The notes beneath the pieces were generated by a model. The model was not told the origin of the DNA. It saw only the letters and a list, made by a program, of their open reading frames with translations, and made no database searches. From Jeotgalibacillus aurantiacus (GTDB lineage Bacteria; Bacillota; Bacilli; Bacillales; Jeotgalibacillaceae), in NCBI RefSeq assembly GCF_020595125.1, contig NZ_JACNMS010000001.1, forward strand, positions 868,001-932,000: a stretch of DNA of 64,000 bases. Reading direction: 5' to 3'. Both the position numbers and the translations under genes were made by a program. This document shows positions 42,298-51,040 of this stretch, in pieces (the first letter of the stretch is position 1; each line of letters starts with the position of its first letter).

Positions 42298-42404
42298 ATG
42301 ATAAGGTCCTTTCCTCATAATCCTAAACCTCCGATCCCCCTGCTCCAACAGCATCAGCTTATCCAACTAATGCGGAAACGTCATCTTAGATCTAGGCGTG
42401 AGCT
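42298..42404 (-). pseudogene. rlmH: Decayed copy of the rlmH 3' end (younger remnant)
   Basis: On the minus strand this reads KMTFPH-stop-LDKLMLLEQ-x-x-RRFRIMRKGPYHK-stop, matching the intact RlmH end [31 protein letters not shown] with an early stop. DNA identity to 44853-44945 is about three quarters by eye, beginning exactly at the shared TTATGATA that encodes the terminal YHK-stop. Same orientation as rlmH. It lies between the dual-GHKL gene and the CPBP gene and looks like an attachment-site scar. Confidence 0.85.
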
Positions 42405-42460
42405 ATTTAGTATATAGGTCGATTAAATGAACTGGATTACTTAACAAGAAAGTTTTAAAC

Positions 42461-43114
42461 TTACATCGGCGGAACATAAATATTCAAAAACACAGGCACC
42501 GTCATAATCCCGATATTGACCAAGAAGTGTGAGAATATTGCCCACCTCAAGCTCCTGGTTTTAAAATAAATGACCGACCACACAATCCCTAATAGTAATA
42601 AATTGATGAACACATGATAATGGCTATTTGCAATGGAAAATACGCCCCACATTAATGGGTGGCTCAGCATAAAAAATAATGTAGAATACCCTACGCTGAT
42701 CCATTTAGGAAACCACTCTATGGCAGCATCTAATAAAAGACCTCGCCAATATAGCTCTTCAAACCAGGGGTTAATGAGCGCAAAGGCAACCCAAAGAACA
42801 ATGATTAATGGCGAATCAAGTAAATGAACGTTCATGATTAAAATGGACATAGGGAACAAACCGAATATTAAAGCGAGACTGATTGATAGTTTTGAAGGTT
42901 TGGATTTCTTTAACCAGTCTTTTACCCGTTTGTTTCCTTTGAAAAAAGCGATACATAATGCAAGGGAAGTCCAGTAAACGAGCGCCAGTGGGATCCATGC
43001 CCATTCATTGATAAAACGAGAAAAAATAGTGGCTGTTACAAAGCCGATTAAAATGATAACCAGTGGCGATAAAAGAACGGCGATTCTCGTGTTTTTACTG
43101 ATCTCTAACAGCAT
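42461..43114 (-). CDS. CPBP family intramembrane metalloprotease
   Basis: 217 residues with about six to eight membrane helices. The abortive-infection/CAAX-protease signature is present: E119-E120-x-x-x-R124 in NPWFEELYWRGLLLD, then a histidine in FFMLSHPLMW and another in IFSHFLVNIG. Members include Abi-type and bacteriocin self-immunity proteins. The ATG lies within the end of the TetR gene (20-nt overlap) with GGGGAGG upstream, so regulator and protease are one operon. Substrate unknown; a role in resistance to a phage or peptide is possible. Confidence 0.85.
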   Translation of the reverse strand: MLLEISKNTRIAVLLSPLVIILIGFVTATIFSRFINEWAWIPLALVYWTSLALCIAFFKGNKRVKDWLKKSKPSKLSISLALIFGLFPMSILIMNVHLLDSPLIIVLWVAFALINPWFEELYWRGLLLDAAIEWFPKWISVGYSTLFFMLSHPLMWGVFSIANSHYHVFINLLLLGIVWSVIYFKTRSLRWAIFSHFLVNIGIMTVPVFLNIYVPPM

Positions 43115-43727
43115 CCTGATCCTCCCCGGCTCTCATCAAAAATACACTTAGTATGATATTTGCATCAGGCATAGGACATTCATGCCACTGAATTTTGTTG
43201 ATCGCTAACCCCTGAATAAATGCATAATAAGCGACAGCTAATTTCATCGGATCCTCTTGAATGATTTCACCTTCGGCTTGCCCTTCTATGATGATCGGAA
43301 TCGTGGCTGCTACTGGCGAGTTGGCACTGTTGGTTAAAATCTCTCTTACTTCTTCCGGCACTGCATCTGATGTGCTTGCCTGGATCATGATGAGGAAAAG
43401 ATAGATGCGATCTCCAGTGACAATCCCCTTTAAAATTGTTTCTGTCATCCACTTTAATTTTTCAATAGGTGTTCCTTTGAGTTGTTTCGCTTCGTTTACA
43501 ACCTCTATAGAACTTTCAGAAGCTTTTTTGACTAAGGTGACAAAGATTTGTTCCTTAGATTTGAAATAGTGATACACAAGTCCATGACTTAACTGGGCTT
43601 CCTGCGCGATATCACTAATTTTAGCGGCCGCCATCCCTCTGCGGGCAAACACTTTGGCAGCAGCATTTAATATCTGCTCTCTTCTTGCATCTCTAATCTC
43701 AACATTCTTGTGTTCATCTCTCGGCAT
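43095..43727 (-). CDS. TetR/AcrR family transcriptional regulator
   Basis: 210 residues. The N-terminal helix-turn-helix is typical (REQILNAAAKVFARRGMAAAKIS then SHGLVYHYFKSKEQIF), followed by a ligand-binding helical domain. AGAGAG and GAGGT lie before ATG 43727. It heads a two-gene operon with the CPBP protease and probably represses that operon from the roughly 90-bp region upstream; no clear palindromic operator was picked out by eye. Confidence 0.9.
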   Translation of the reverse strand: MPRDEHKNVEIRDARREQILNAAAKVFARRGMAAAKISDIAQEAQLSHGLVYHYFKSKEQIFVTLVKKASESSIEVVNEAKQLKGTPIEKLKWMTETILKGIVTGDRIYLFLIMIQASTSDAVPEEVREILTNSANSPVAATIPIIIEGQAEGEIIQEDPMKLAVAYYAFIQGLAINKIQWHECPMPDANIILSVFLMRAGEDQDAVRDQ

Positions 43728-43821
43728 CTCTCTACCTCATTTTCGATTGAATAATCAGTCAATATAATCATAGAAAATATTTCTAATTTTTACAACCATT
43801 ATTTTTGAGATCATAAAAAAT

Positions 43822-43852
43822 AGGACATCCATTTGTGTGTGGAGGATGTCCT
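43822..43852 (-). terminator. Terminator of the Fic gene
   Basis: AGGACATCC pairs with GGATGTCCT; on the minus strand the stem is followed by ATTTTTTATG. Confidence 0.75.
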
Positions 43853-43968
43853 TTGATAAATCATTGTTTGAAAATTCATCTAAAGTATCTGGATCTGAGA
43901 CTGTTGTTTAACTTCATTTTGTATCATATATAAAGTGAATGACTTTTAATAATGATGTTAATAGCAGC

Positions 43969-44694
43969 TTATACTGTACTCAAATACAGGTCTAGTGACG
44001 CCTCTACTTCTTTGGCAAGCAACTCAATAAAATCGTTATAATCCTCTGTTGTATGGGCTTTATCTAGTGCATTATAGTAATCCAACGGATTTTCTACCCG
44101 GATAATGATTGGGGAGTAACCCGATTTCATTAACTCCAGATTTAGTAACATCCTTGAAGTACGCCCGTTGCCATCAATAAAAGGATGAATGCCTACAAAG
44201 ATGGCATGTAGCATTGCTCCTCTCACGATTGGATGTAAAGCTTGTGCATCGCGATCATACCAAGTCATTAAGTGATTCATTTGTTCCTGAATGTTAAATG
44301 GTGGAGGCGGTGTATGAACAGCTCCTGAAATAAAGACTTGCTCATTATGATAAACACCTGCAAATTCATCATCAATCCCTTTTAAATTTAGGCGATGCAA
44401 TTTTTTGATTTGCCACTCCGACAAAGGCTCATCTTTACGAACAATGTCCTCAACATAAGTAATCGCACTTCTGTGATTGATCACTTCTAAATGCTCTCGC
44501 ATCGTCTTACCACCGACCGTAATCCCTTCAAGGACTACTTTCATTTCTTTAATTGTTAATGTATTTCCTTCAATCGCATTGGAATGATACGTCCATTCTA
44601 AAAATAACTTTTCCCTCAAGCTTTGGACTGTGTATTTAGGTAATGGCCGCTTAGCATCAAGCTGTTGCTTTTTCAAATCAATTTGTCCTAACAT
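43969..44694 (-). CDS. Fic family protein (probable AMP-transferase)
   Basis: 241 residues. The catalytic Fic motif HPFIDGNGRTSR is complete at 170-181, so adenylyltransfer to a protein hydroxyl is expected. An N-terminal inhibitory helix with S38-N-A-I-E42-G-N matches the S/TxxxE(G/N) motif of class II self-inhibited Fic proteins. The flap strand QVFISGAVHTPPPP precedes the active site. No separate antitoxin gene is needed or seen. It is the gene nearest rlmH, inside the last module of the island. Target unknown. Confidence 0.9.
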   Translation of the reverse strand: MLGQIDLKKQQLDAKRPLPKYTVQSLREKLFLEWTYHSNAIEGNTLTIKEMKVVLEGITVGGKTMREHLEVINHRSAITYVEDIVRKDEPLSEWQIKKLHRLNLKGIDDEFAGVYHNEQVFISGAVHTPPPPFNIQEQMNHLMTWYDRDAQALHPIVRGAMLHAIFVGIHPFIDGNGRTSRMLLNLELMKSGYSPIIIRVENPLDYYNALDKAHTTEDYNDFIELLAKEVEASLDLYLSTV

Positions 44695-44847
44695 CGTTTC
44701 ATCGCCTTTAGTTAGAAGAGTTCTTACTAATGATCAAAATGTAAATTAGGCTGAAATAGCATCAGCACCTCAAATTATTCACTTATATCTATCATCGACG
44801 TTCCCATTAGGATCGAATCATCGTTTTGTTATTCGAATCAACTGCTC

Positions 44848-45327
44848 TTACTTATGATACGGCTCATTCCTCACAATCCTAAAACTCCGATAAACTTGCT
44901 CCAGCAACACCAGCTTTATCAACTGATGCGGGAATGTCATCTTTGAAAACGACAATGCATAGTTACTCCGCTGCTTCACTTCATCACTCAGGCCAAGTGA
45001 ACCGCCGATGATGAAGGCGATTTTGCTTTTGCCGTAGGTGGCGAGCTGGTCGAGTTCTTTGGCGAGTTGCTCGGAGGTGAGCTGTTTGCCATCGATTTCA
45101 AGGGTGATGACGTGGGTGTCGGGTGCGATTTTGGCGAGGATGCGTTCGCCTTCTTTTTGTTTGACGATGGTCATGTCGGCTTCGCTCAGGTTTTCGGGTG
45201 CCTTTTCGTCCGGGACTTCGATTAAGTCGATGGTGGCATAGGCACTCAGGCGTTTCGTGTATTCGGCAATGCCCTGCTTCAGGTATTTTTCCTTCAGCTT
45301 GCCGACTGTGATAATACTGATTTTCAT
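44848..45327 (-). CDS. rlmH: 23S rRNA (pseudouridine-1915-N3)-methyltransferase RlmH
   Basis: 159 residues, full length. SPOUT methylase with [15 protein letters not shown] at the N-terminus, the knot region [14 protein letters not shown] and the conserved end [11 protein letters not shown]...PYHK. GGAGGG lies ahead of the ATG. In Staphylococcus this gene (orfX) is the integration site of SCC elements, which insert at its last codons. Here the terminal YHK-stop region is duplicated at 42298 and in more decayed form at 35180, downstream in the same orientation. The gene itself looks intact and functional. Confidence 0.97.
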   Translation of the reverse strand: MKISIITVGKLKEKYLKQGIAEYTKRLSAYATIDLIEVPDEKAPENLSEADMTIVKQKEGERILAKIAPDTHVITLEIDGKQLTSEQLAKELDQLATYGKSKIAFIIGGSLGLSDEVKQRSNYALSFSKMTFPHQLIKLVLLEQVYRSFRIVRNEPYHK

Positions 45328-45488
45328 GGTGATCCCTCCGGCGCGATAAGTGGTTTAAGTGTATCATTTTTTGGTGGGGTTGCGGGTAGCTCATCACTTC
45401 TTAGGGGTGAGCTTTTTGAGTTTATAGTAACGAATCTTTCTGTAGTGGGTATGGCATCCGCTCCAGGCTGCTTTGGAGATGCTAAGGA

Positions 45489-46475
45489 TTGTTTAACAAG
45501 ACTCTTTTATCATCTAACCTTCATTTAGGAACCCGAATGATTCACCATATACCATCACGTGATTCATTTTACCGAAACCTTTTATCTGACTTTTCCGTAA
45601 ACTTTTTATATGACATAGTGAGGTGGGTGGGGAATGTGGATAGGATTGAATTGATCAATCTGGTGCCGAAGTTTTTGGCTTTTTATGAAAGGGCTCGTGT
45701 TGAAGGTATGGATCGTGATGAGCGATGGGATTTATGGAAAGAACACTATCATTTTGCGGCGGTACCTCCAGGTGATGAAGGTGAAAAAATGGCGAGAAAG
45801 CTATTGGATGACGCCTGGGATCAATATACTGAGCAGGTCGATTACATAAGGAGTTGGCAGCCGGAGCAAAAATCGGTTGAAAACTATTTATCAAAAGTAA
45901 AATCTTTATTGGGGTGTACAGAATCAATTAATTTGGTTTTAGTTTATTTTGTTGGCGGATTTGAAAGGAATGCTTTTGTTGCACCTTATGACGAGGAGCG
46001 ATTGGCCATGTGCATTCCCGTTGAATGTGGAGACTCTGATATTACGCTTTCTCACGAGTTAACGCATATCGTCCATTCAGCCACTGCCAATCTAACAGCA
46101 GGCTGGGAAAGAACGATCGCTTCAACCATTTTACGAGAAGGTTTGGCCACACAAGTCAGCAAACATTTGGTACCTGGTAAAGAAGATCAATGTTATATCG
46201 AACACAAAGAAGGATGGTTCGACTCCTGTCAATCAAGCAGAACAGACATCATAAAAGGAATCATGCCCTATTTAGATGACTCATCATCAGAATTAATCAC
46301 CAGGTTCACATTTGGCACTGGAACCACAAACCACGAACGAGAAGTCTATTTTGTTGGTTGGGAACTTGTGAATCTTCTATTAGAAGAAGGCACCACATTA
46401 GAGGAAATCGCAGCGATAAAAGAAGATGATATGCCGGATTATATAAGAGACGTTTACCCCAGGTTGTTAAGCTGA
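45489..46475 (+). CDS. Putative zinc-dependent protease, DUF2268-like
   Basis: Up to 328 residues; ATG 45489 or, with AGGAAC upstream, ATG 45537 (312 residues). HELTHIVH (189-196 counted from the first ATG) supplies the HExxH zinc ligands, and ILREGLATQ about 30 residues later supplies the probable third ligand glutamate, as in DUF2268 gluzincins. No signal peptide, so probably intracellular. Its 5' end is repeated after the gene (45497-45555 versus 46607-46664), a sign of a lost tandem copy. It is divergent from rlmH. Confidence 0.78.
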   Translation: MFNKTLLSSNLHLGTRMIHHIPSRDSFYRNLLSDFSVNFLYDIVRWVGNVDRIELINLVPKFLAFYERARVEGMDRDERWDLWKEHYHFAAVPPGDEGEKMARKLLDDAWDQYTEQVDYIRSWQPEQKSVENYLSKVKSLLGCTESINLVLVYFVGGFERNAFVAPYDEERLAMCIPVECGDSDITLSHELTHIVHSATANLTAGWERTIASTILREGLATQVSKHLVPGKEDQCYIEHKEGWFDSCQSSRTDIIKGIMPYLDDSSSELITRFTFGTGTTNHEREVYFVGWELVNLLLEEGTTLEEIAAIKEDDMPDYIRDVYPRLLS

Positions 46476-46606
46476 CGGGGTTTAATTGAATAAGCACGAC
46501 ATAAAGAAAGCTTGGGATCTAACCAAGCTTTTTTGTGTTTAGTAGGTTGGATCTGTTCTTTCACGGGGTTGGCAGCCGTTAAAAGAATGTTAAGAATTAA
46601 TCAATA

Positions 46607-46664
46607 AAACTCTTTTATTACCTAACCACCATTTAGCGAACCGAATGATTCACCATATACGTCC
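46607..46664 (+). repeat. Direct repeat of the protease gene's 5' end
   Basis: ACTCTTTTAT, CTAACC, CATTTAG, CGAATGATTCACCATATAC appear here and at 45497-45555 in the same order and spacing, with a few differences. The coding sequence breaks down right after the ATGATTCACCATATAC start region. This gap (46476-46768) otherwise holds only the nitroreductase ribosome site. Confidence 0.7.
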
Positions 46665-46768
46665 CGGTGAACCCGAGCACGTTCCTCAAACAGATCTTTT
46701 TCATTCACCTGAAGGGTTGGCGTAGAATGTAATTTGTTTATGAAAATCGGAGAAAGGTGTTGTGAGAG

Positions 46769-47443
46769 ATGAATAGTACGTCAACAAAAAAGCAGGAGAT
46801 TTTGGATGCTTATCTGTTCAGACACGCCACAAAGGCTTTTGATCCGAGCAGGAAAATTTCAGATGAGGATTTTGATTTTATTTTAGAGGCGGGAAGACTT
46901 TCACCGAGCTCTGTCGGGTACGAGCCGTGGCGATTTCTGGTGGTTCAGGATATGGAGGTCAGGGAAAAGCTGCGGGAAGTCAGTTTTGGTGCGCAGGGTC
47001 AGTTCCCTACGGCCAGCCACGTTGTGATTCTTCTTGCGCGTAAAGGCGCACGGGCTGATTCGGATTATGTACAAAACCTGTTAAGGAATGAAAAGAAGGT
47101 TCCGGAGTCTGCGATCGAGAAGATCACGGAGGCTTACAGACAGTTCCAGGAGGTCGACCTGAACTTATACGAAAGCGACCGCGCACTCTTCGACTGGGCC
47201 AGCAAGCAGACCTACATTGCCCTTGGTAACATGTTAACGGCTGCCGCTCAAATCGGGATTGATTCATGTCCGATTGAAGGATTCAATATGGAAAAAGCAA
47301 CAGAAATTCTTGTAAACGAAGGATTATTAGACCCGGAAGAATTCGGCATCTCCGTCATGGCCGCTTTCGGATTCCGCGACAAAGATCCCGAGAGCCCAAA
47401 ACGCAGACTCAGTCAAAAAGAGGTTGTGCAGTGGGTTGAATGA
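46769..47443 (+). CDS. NAD(P)H-dependent nitroreductase, YfkO-like
   Basis: 224 residues. FMN-binding signatures of the NfsB class: FRHATKAFDP, RLSPSSVGYEPWRFLVV, ASKQTYIALGNMLTAAAQIGIDSCPIEGF. These are close to Bacillus YfkO, which reduces nitro-compounds and quinones. GGAGAAAGG lies upstream. It has its own terminator; likely a stress or detoxification enzyme of the cytosol. Confidence 0.92.
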   Translation: MNSTSTKKQEILDAYLFRHATKAFDPSRKISDEDFDFILEAGRLSPSSVGYEPWRFLVVQDMEVREKLREVSFGAQGQFPTASHVVILLARKGARADSDYVQNLLRNEKKVPESAIEKITEAYRQFQEVDLNLYESDRALFDWASKQTYIALGNMLTAAAQIGIDSCPIEGFNMEKATEILVNEGLLDPEEFGISVMAAFGFRDKDPESPKRRLSQKEVVQWVE

Positions 47444-47488
47444 TGACTTTTAAGCTTGCGTGCAGAGATAACGCAGCACGCTGATAAT

Positions 47489-47523
47489 CCCCGTCCTGAT
47501 TTGATGTAGGACGGGGGTTTTAA
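47489..47523 (+). terminator. Terminator of the nitroreductase gene
   Basis: CCCCGTCCT pairs with AGGACGGGG around a 10-nt loop, followed by GTTTTAA. Confidence 0.85.
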
Positions 47524-47603
47524 TATGGCTATTTTCTAATCTGTTTAAAGTTAGTTCTTGAATGATTCAGGGTGTACATTCCGGCGGATCCTTCTTGTTT
47601 CTT

Positions 47604-48677
47604 TTAAATCAATTTAATTTTTGTTTTAATCCTTCTCATTATTTTCTCCCAGTCACTCATACTTTCAATTGCTGAAACATTTAATACGTCTGATATTTTA
47701 CGCTGTATAATCGGAAAGAAATCATTTAAAATAACCTGAAGTAAATTATCAGCATACTTATTGTTTTCTTCAAGTTTTCCTTCTACATAATCAAAGAAAT
47801 TCACCTGTTCATTGTTGTAGTGTAATAGATTCCTTAATTTCTTTGTCTCTTTTTGTAGATTCTTTTTGTATATAAGTAACAGCTCATCTAAATCATTCAA
47901 TGTTAAAGCAGAGTATTGTTGCGATGCTCTATCTTTAATGTCAATTAAATTTTCCATTGTTTGATAAAATCTAATAGAAGATAGTCTTAAAAGTAAATAT
48001 TTATCTAGGCTAAATTCTTTTTTATCATGATTCAAATGTTTTTTTATCCAGAGACAACTTGAAATCTCATTTTGTATTATAAGTAATCTCATTAAGCAAA
48101 CATTTGTAACTAAATCTTCTTTAAAAAGTCTTTTATGCCAAACATCTTTGCACTCATAATCTTCTTGCTGAATAGAAAGTGTTTTATTCGAAGGTAATAA
48201 AACGGGTTGATTAATAGAATCTATAATTACAGCCATATTATTTCCGATTTCTTTAGAGAAGTCTCTTATCCTCCCTTCAGTATCTTTCGAGTTAAAAAAC
48301 GGTGTCTCATCATATACATAAGTAACATACAATGTGCTCCCAACAAGATTACCTCTGTCTAAATAAAATCCTAAGTTATCAATATCATCCCCAAATAAAT
48401 TAAAATGAGTATCAAGTATTTTATTAAAAATGTCTCTATTACTCTTGCCTTGACTGGATTTTATTTTATGACGTATAGGTTCAATTTTTTTATAAATAGC
48501 TATTTCTTCTTTCAAAATCCCATCGCTTTTAAGTACATTTATGATCTCATATAACATTAAACAACTATCACGGAAAAGAGAATATACAGCTACACTATTA
48601 AAATTGTTATCATCATTAAACAAGAGCAATTTTTTTATACCATGCAAATCATGATTAATCGTTTTTAAATAACTCAA
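47604..48677 (-). CDS. AT-rich orphan protein, unknown
   Basis: 357 residues, no family recognised, much richer in A+T and in Lys/Asn/Ile than the surrounding genes, suggesting recent acquisition. It is predicted to be all-helical (KTINHDLHGIKKLLLF, EISSCLWIKKHLNHDKKEF). A segment ETKKLRNLLHYNNEQ recalls the R-N-x-x-x-H type motif of HEPN-like helical bundles, but the spacing is one residue short, so this is weak. No membrane helix. It sits alone with opposite direction to the nitroreductase. Confidence 0.65.
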   Translation of the reverse strand: MSYLKTINHDLHGIKKLLLFNDDNNFNSVAVYSLFRDSCLMLYEIINVLKSDGILKEEIAIYKKIEPIRHKIKSSQGKSNRDIFNKILDTHFNLFGDDIDNLGFYLDRGNLVGSTLYVTYVYDETPFFNSKDTEGRIRDFSKEIGNNMAVIIDSINQPVLLPSNKTLSIQQEDYECKDVWHKRLFKEDLVTNVCLMRLLIIQNEISSCLWIKKHLNHDKKEFSLDKYLLLRLSSIRFYQTMENLIDIKDRASQQYSALTLNDLDELLLIYKKNLQKETKKLRNLLHYNNEQVNFFDYVEGKLEENNKYADNLLQVILNDFFPIIQRKISDVLNVSAIESMSDWEKIMRRIKTKIKLI

Positions 48678-48730
48678 TAAAATTCTCCTTAAATGAACTC
48701 ATATTTTATTACAGTATATAACAAACAGAA

Positions 48731-48756
48731 AAAGCTCATCGCTATGCGTGAGCTTT
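48731..48756 (-). terminator. Terminator of the SUKH gene
   Basis: AAAGCTCA pairs with TGAGCTTT; on the minus strand a TTTTTCTG run follows. Confidence 0.75.
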
Positions 48757-48769
48757 GTTTACTTTGATC

Positions 48770-49234
48770 TTATTCAATCTGATGATCATTGAACAGCTGC
48801 GTCAAAAAGTCCGCGAAGCTTTTGGCAAGAGTCTGTTCCTCCTTCGCATCCGCATCATAATAGATAACAGATGGTTCGTCAGATGGCTGGATGTCGCGGT
48901 AATCAAGCGCAATGCCTGTCGAACCCTGTGTTGAGAGGATGACTATTCCTGTCGGCAGCCCCCATTCTTCTATCAGGTAATGACTCAGTAAAATGCCTAC
49001 AGTGTTGCTTTTGCTGACCCCCATTAGATCGTCAATAACAAGAATGTCCGGTTCGTCATTCCAAAGGAAAGGATGCAGATTCTTCTCTAAATGTCCGCCA
49101 TTTTGAAGGCGCATCGTTTCTTTATAGGCATCCGGCAGCGTAACGCCAAGTGTGCTTTCAGCGTGTGCGATCATGTCATCATTTAGCGGCTCCAGCTCAG
49201 AAGGGTCTTTGCCGGTTCGAAATAGGTTTGTCAT
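48770..49234 (-). CDS. SMI1/KNR4 (SUKH) family protein
   Basis: 154 residues. The family pattern is visible: AESTLGVTLPDAYKETMRLQNGG at the N-terminus, then WNDEPDILVIDDLMGV, IVILSTQGSTGIALDYRD and a C-terminal helix SFADFLTQLFND. SUKH proteins often act as immunity proteins for polymorphic toxins, but lone housekeeping members exist. No toxin gene lies beside it. ATG 49234 has AAAGGAG upstream. Confidence 0.88.
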   Translation of the reverse strand: MTNLFRTGKDPSELEPLNDDMIAHAESTLGVTLPDAYKETMRLQNGGHLEKNLHPFLWNDEPDILVIDDLMGVSKSNTVGILLSHYLIEEWGLPTGIVILSTQGSTGIALDYRDIQPSDEPSVIYYDADAKEEQTLAKSFADFLTQLFNDHQIE

Positions 49235-49267
49235 AGGTTTGCTCCTTTAAGGGTTTGCGTAGAGTGA

Positions 49268-50224
49268 TCATTCACCAATAACCATCTGTGTCATTTTTAA
49301 AGTTTGAAGCTCTTGTTGAACGAGATTGATCGAATTGATCGTCTCTTTTGATCGTTGCGTTAATTCATCAGGCAGATTTTGAAGATCTTCTTTAGATGTT
49401 TTGAAGTCTTCTTTTAAATCTTCTTTAATATCTGATCCGATCTCAGGATCCTCTTCATTTTCTTTCCAAAATTGAATCGTTTTGAGCGCATTTTTTCCTG
49501 TCTCCTCAATCGAGTTATACATAGATTTGATCTGTTCAATGGTCAATAAGACGTTTGATGAGACTTCAAAAACCTCATAAGCTTCTGGTGTAAGGGTTCT
49601 CAAATCTTCAATCTGATAGATCAAATTAGAGTCTAATTCTTCCTGGATCAGGAGCAATTGGTCTACACTCTTATCTTTTTCATATTCCGCATACAATAAC
49701 TCCACTTTCTGATGGGAATAACTGATCTCTTTTTGAATTAAGGATAAGTCCTCTAGATGAATTAACATGCCATTTATATCCTCAAGCTGAACCTGGGCAA
49801 AAGATAATTCGCTACTCACTTTATCAACAACCGGAATTTTAACAAGAGAGTTGGCGTTAACAATGAAAGAAATAGCCGTGTCAAACTGATCCGTTGCCGC
49901 TGTTATAGGGGCCAAATTTTTATCCAGCCAGCTAATATTCTCGTTGATTAAAATGATGTCCTGATTATATTTTTCCAAATCACTCATTATTTTTGGTACT
50001 TCCGTTTCGATGACTTTGATCGAGTCCGTTCTGGCTTTCATCATGTCTTCTTTCAACAACTTCATCTCAGAAGCTTCACGATCACTGGCATTTATAACTA
50101 CCCGGCTCGTGGCATATCCAACTGAGCCTGAAACGAGTATTGATATGATAATCGTGATAATAAATAAATATTTCGGAAATACTTGTTTGCCCGTCGATTT
50201 AGATCTCTTTTTCTCCTGATCCAT
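49268..50224 (-). CDS. Membrane-anchored coiled-coil protein
   Basis: 318 residues. A basic N-terminus (MDQEKKRSKSTGKQVFPK) precedes one membrane helix YLFIITIIISILVSGSVGYA; the rest is an extracytoplasmic, acidic coiled-coil region reaching to the C-terminus. No catalytic motif and no family recognised. GAGAG lies ahead of the ATG. It is upstream of the SUKH gene with a short gap (33 nt) and may be co-transcribed with it. Confidence 0.7.
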   Translation of the reverse strand: MDQEKKRSKSTGKQVFPKYLFIITIIISILVSGSVGYATSRVVINASDREASEMKLLKEDMMKARTDSIKVIETEVPKIMSDLEKYNQDIILINENISWLDKNLAPITAATDQFDTAISFIVNANSLVKIPVVDKVSSELSFAQVQLEDINGMLIHLEDLSLIQKEISYSHQKVELLYAEYEKDKSVDQLLLIQEELDSNLIYQIEDLRTLTPEAYEVFEVSSNVLLTIEQIKSMYNSIEETGKNALKTIQFWKENEEDPEIGSDIKEDLKEDFKTSKEDLQNLPDELTQRSKETINSINLVQQELQTLKMTQMVIGE

Positions 50225-50380
50225 TTGCAGCTCTCCCTAAATTTTATAACAACATGCACAACCACTTCATTCACTTTAATTTTCGAACAGATATTCAGCT
50301 AATCTTTACTATTTACTAGTTTCGATAGTGGTTTTTCAACATACAAAAAACCCCTGTCCCCAGAGGTTCTCACATCCCTA

Positions 50381-50851
50381 TTACCCCCGCTCCTTCGCCT
50401 GCTGCGTATCGCGGATGTTTTTCTGAATCGTGATGGCTGCAAACAGGCTCAAAACAAATGCCATGCCGTAGAAGCCTTTTTCGCTCAGGATGATGCTGCC
50501 TGCGTTGTAGAGTCCGATGGCCATGAGGAGGATCGCGATGATGACGGCGAGCCAGCTGAGGCCGTAGTAGATGCCTGAGACCGGGATGTCTTCTTCTTTG
50601 TCACGGACGGCTTTTTGCAGGGATACAGCTGAGTAAAGGCCGAATACGAGTACGGCAAAGTAGTAGCCTTTTTCGTTCAGTTCCATGGCGGCGTTGAACA
50701 GGCCGATCAGGTACGCGGAGAGCCCGATCGCAAGTGCTGCCCAGCTTGCGCCTTTAAAGGCAGGGGTTGGTTCTCCGGGCTTTCGCTCCACCTTGATCCT
50801 CGGTTTTTTCTCGTCATCCTGCATGAATGAGCTTTCTTTTACTTCTGCCAT
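50381..50851 (-). CDS. YiaA/YiaB-type membrane protein
   Basis: 156 residues with four membrane helices arranged as two copies of the YiaA/B two-helix domain: [19 protein letters not shown]...QKAVRDKE and [20 protein letters not shown]...QKNIRDTQ. The N-terminal 30 residues are charged and cytosolic. Function of the family is unknown. GAGGAGAA lies 8 nt before the ATG. Confidence 0.88.
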   Translation of the reverse strand: MAEVKESSFMQDDEKKPRIKVERKPGEPTPAFKGASWAALAIGLSAYLIGLFNAAMELNEKGYYFAVLVFGLYSAVSLQKAVRDKEEDIPVSGIYYGLSWLAVIIAILLMAIGLYNAGSIILSEKGFYGMAFVLSLFAAITIQKNIRDTQQAKERG

Positions 50852-51003
50852 GTGCCATTCTCCTCACTTTCGTTCATGTCGTGGTCTTTATATGACCTTA
50901 TGCTCGATTGCTTCTATTGTTTACCATCATCTTATACTTGATCTATGAAGCTTGTAAACAACATTTAGAAGAGTGTGAAGGTTTTTCCATATGCACATAA
51001 AAA

Positions 51004-51029
51004 AAGCCGGAGTTTTTACGCTCTGGCTT
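51004..51029 (-). terminator. Terminator of ohrA
   Basis: AAGCCGGAG pairs with CTCTGGCTT (one G-U) and is followed by a run of T on the minus strand. Confidence 0.8.
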
Positions 51030-51040
51030 CTTGTATATGA

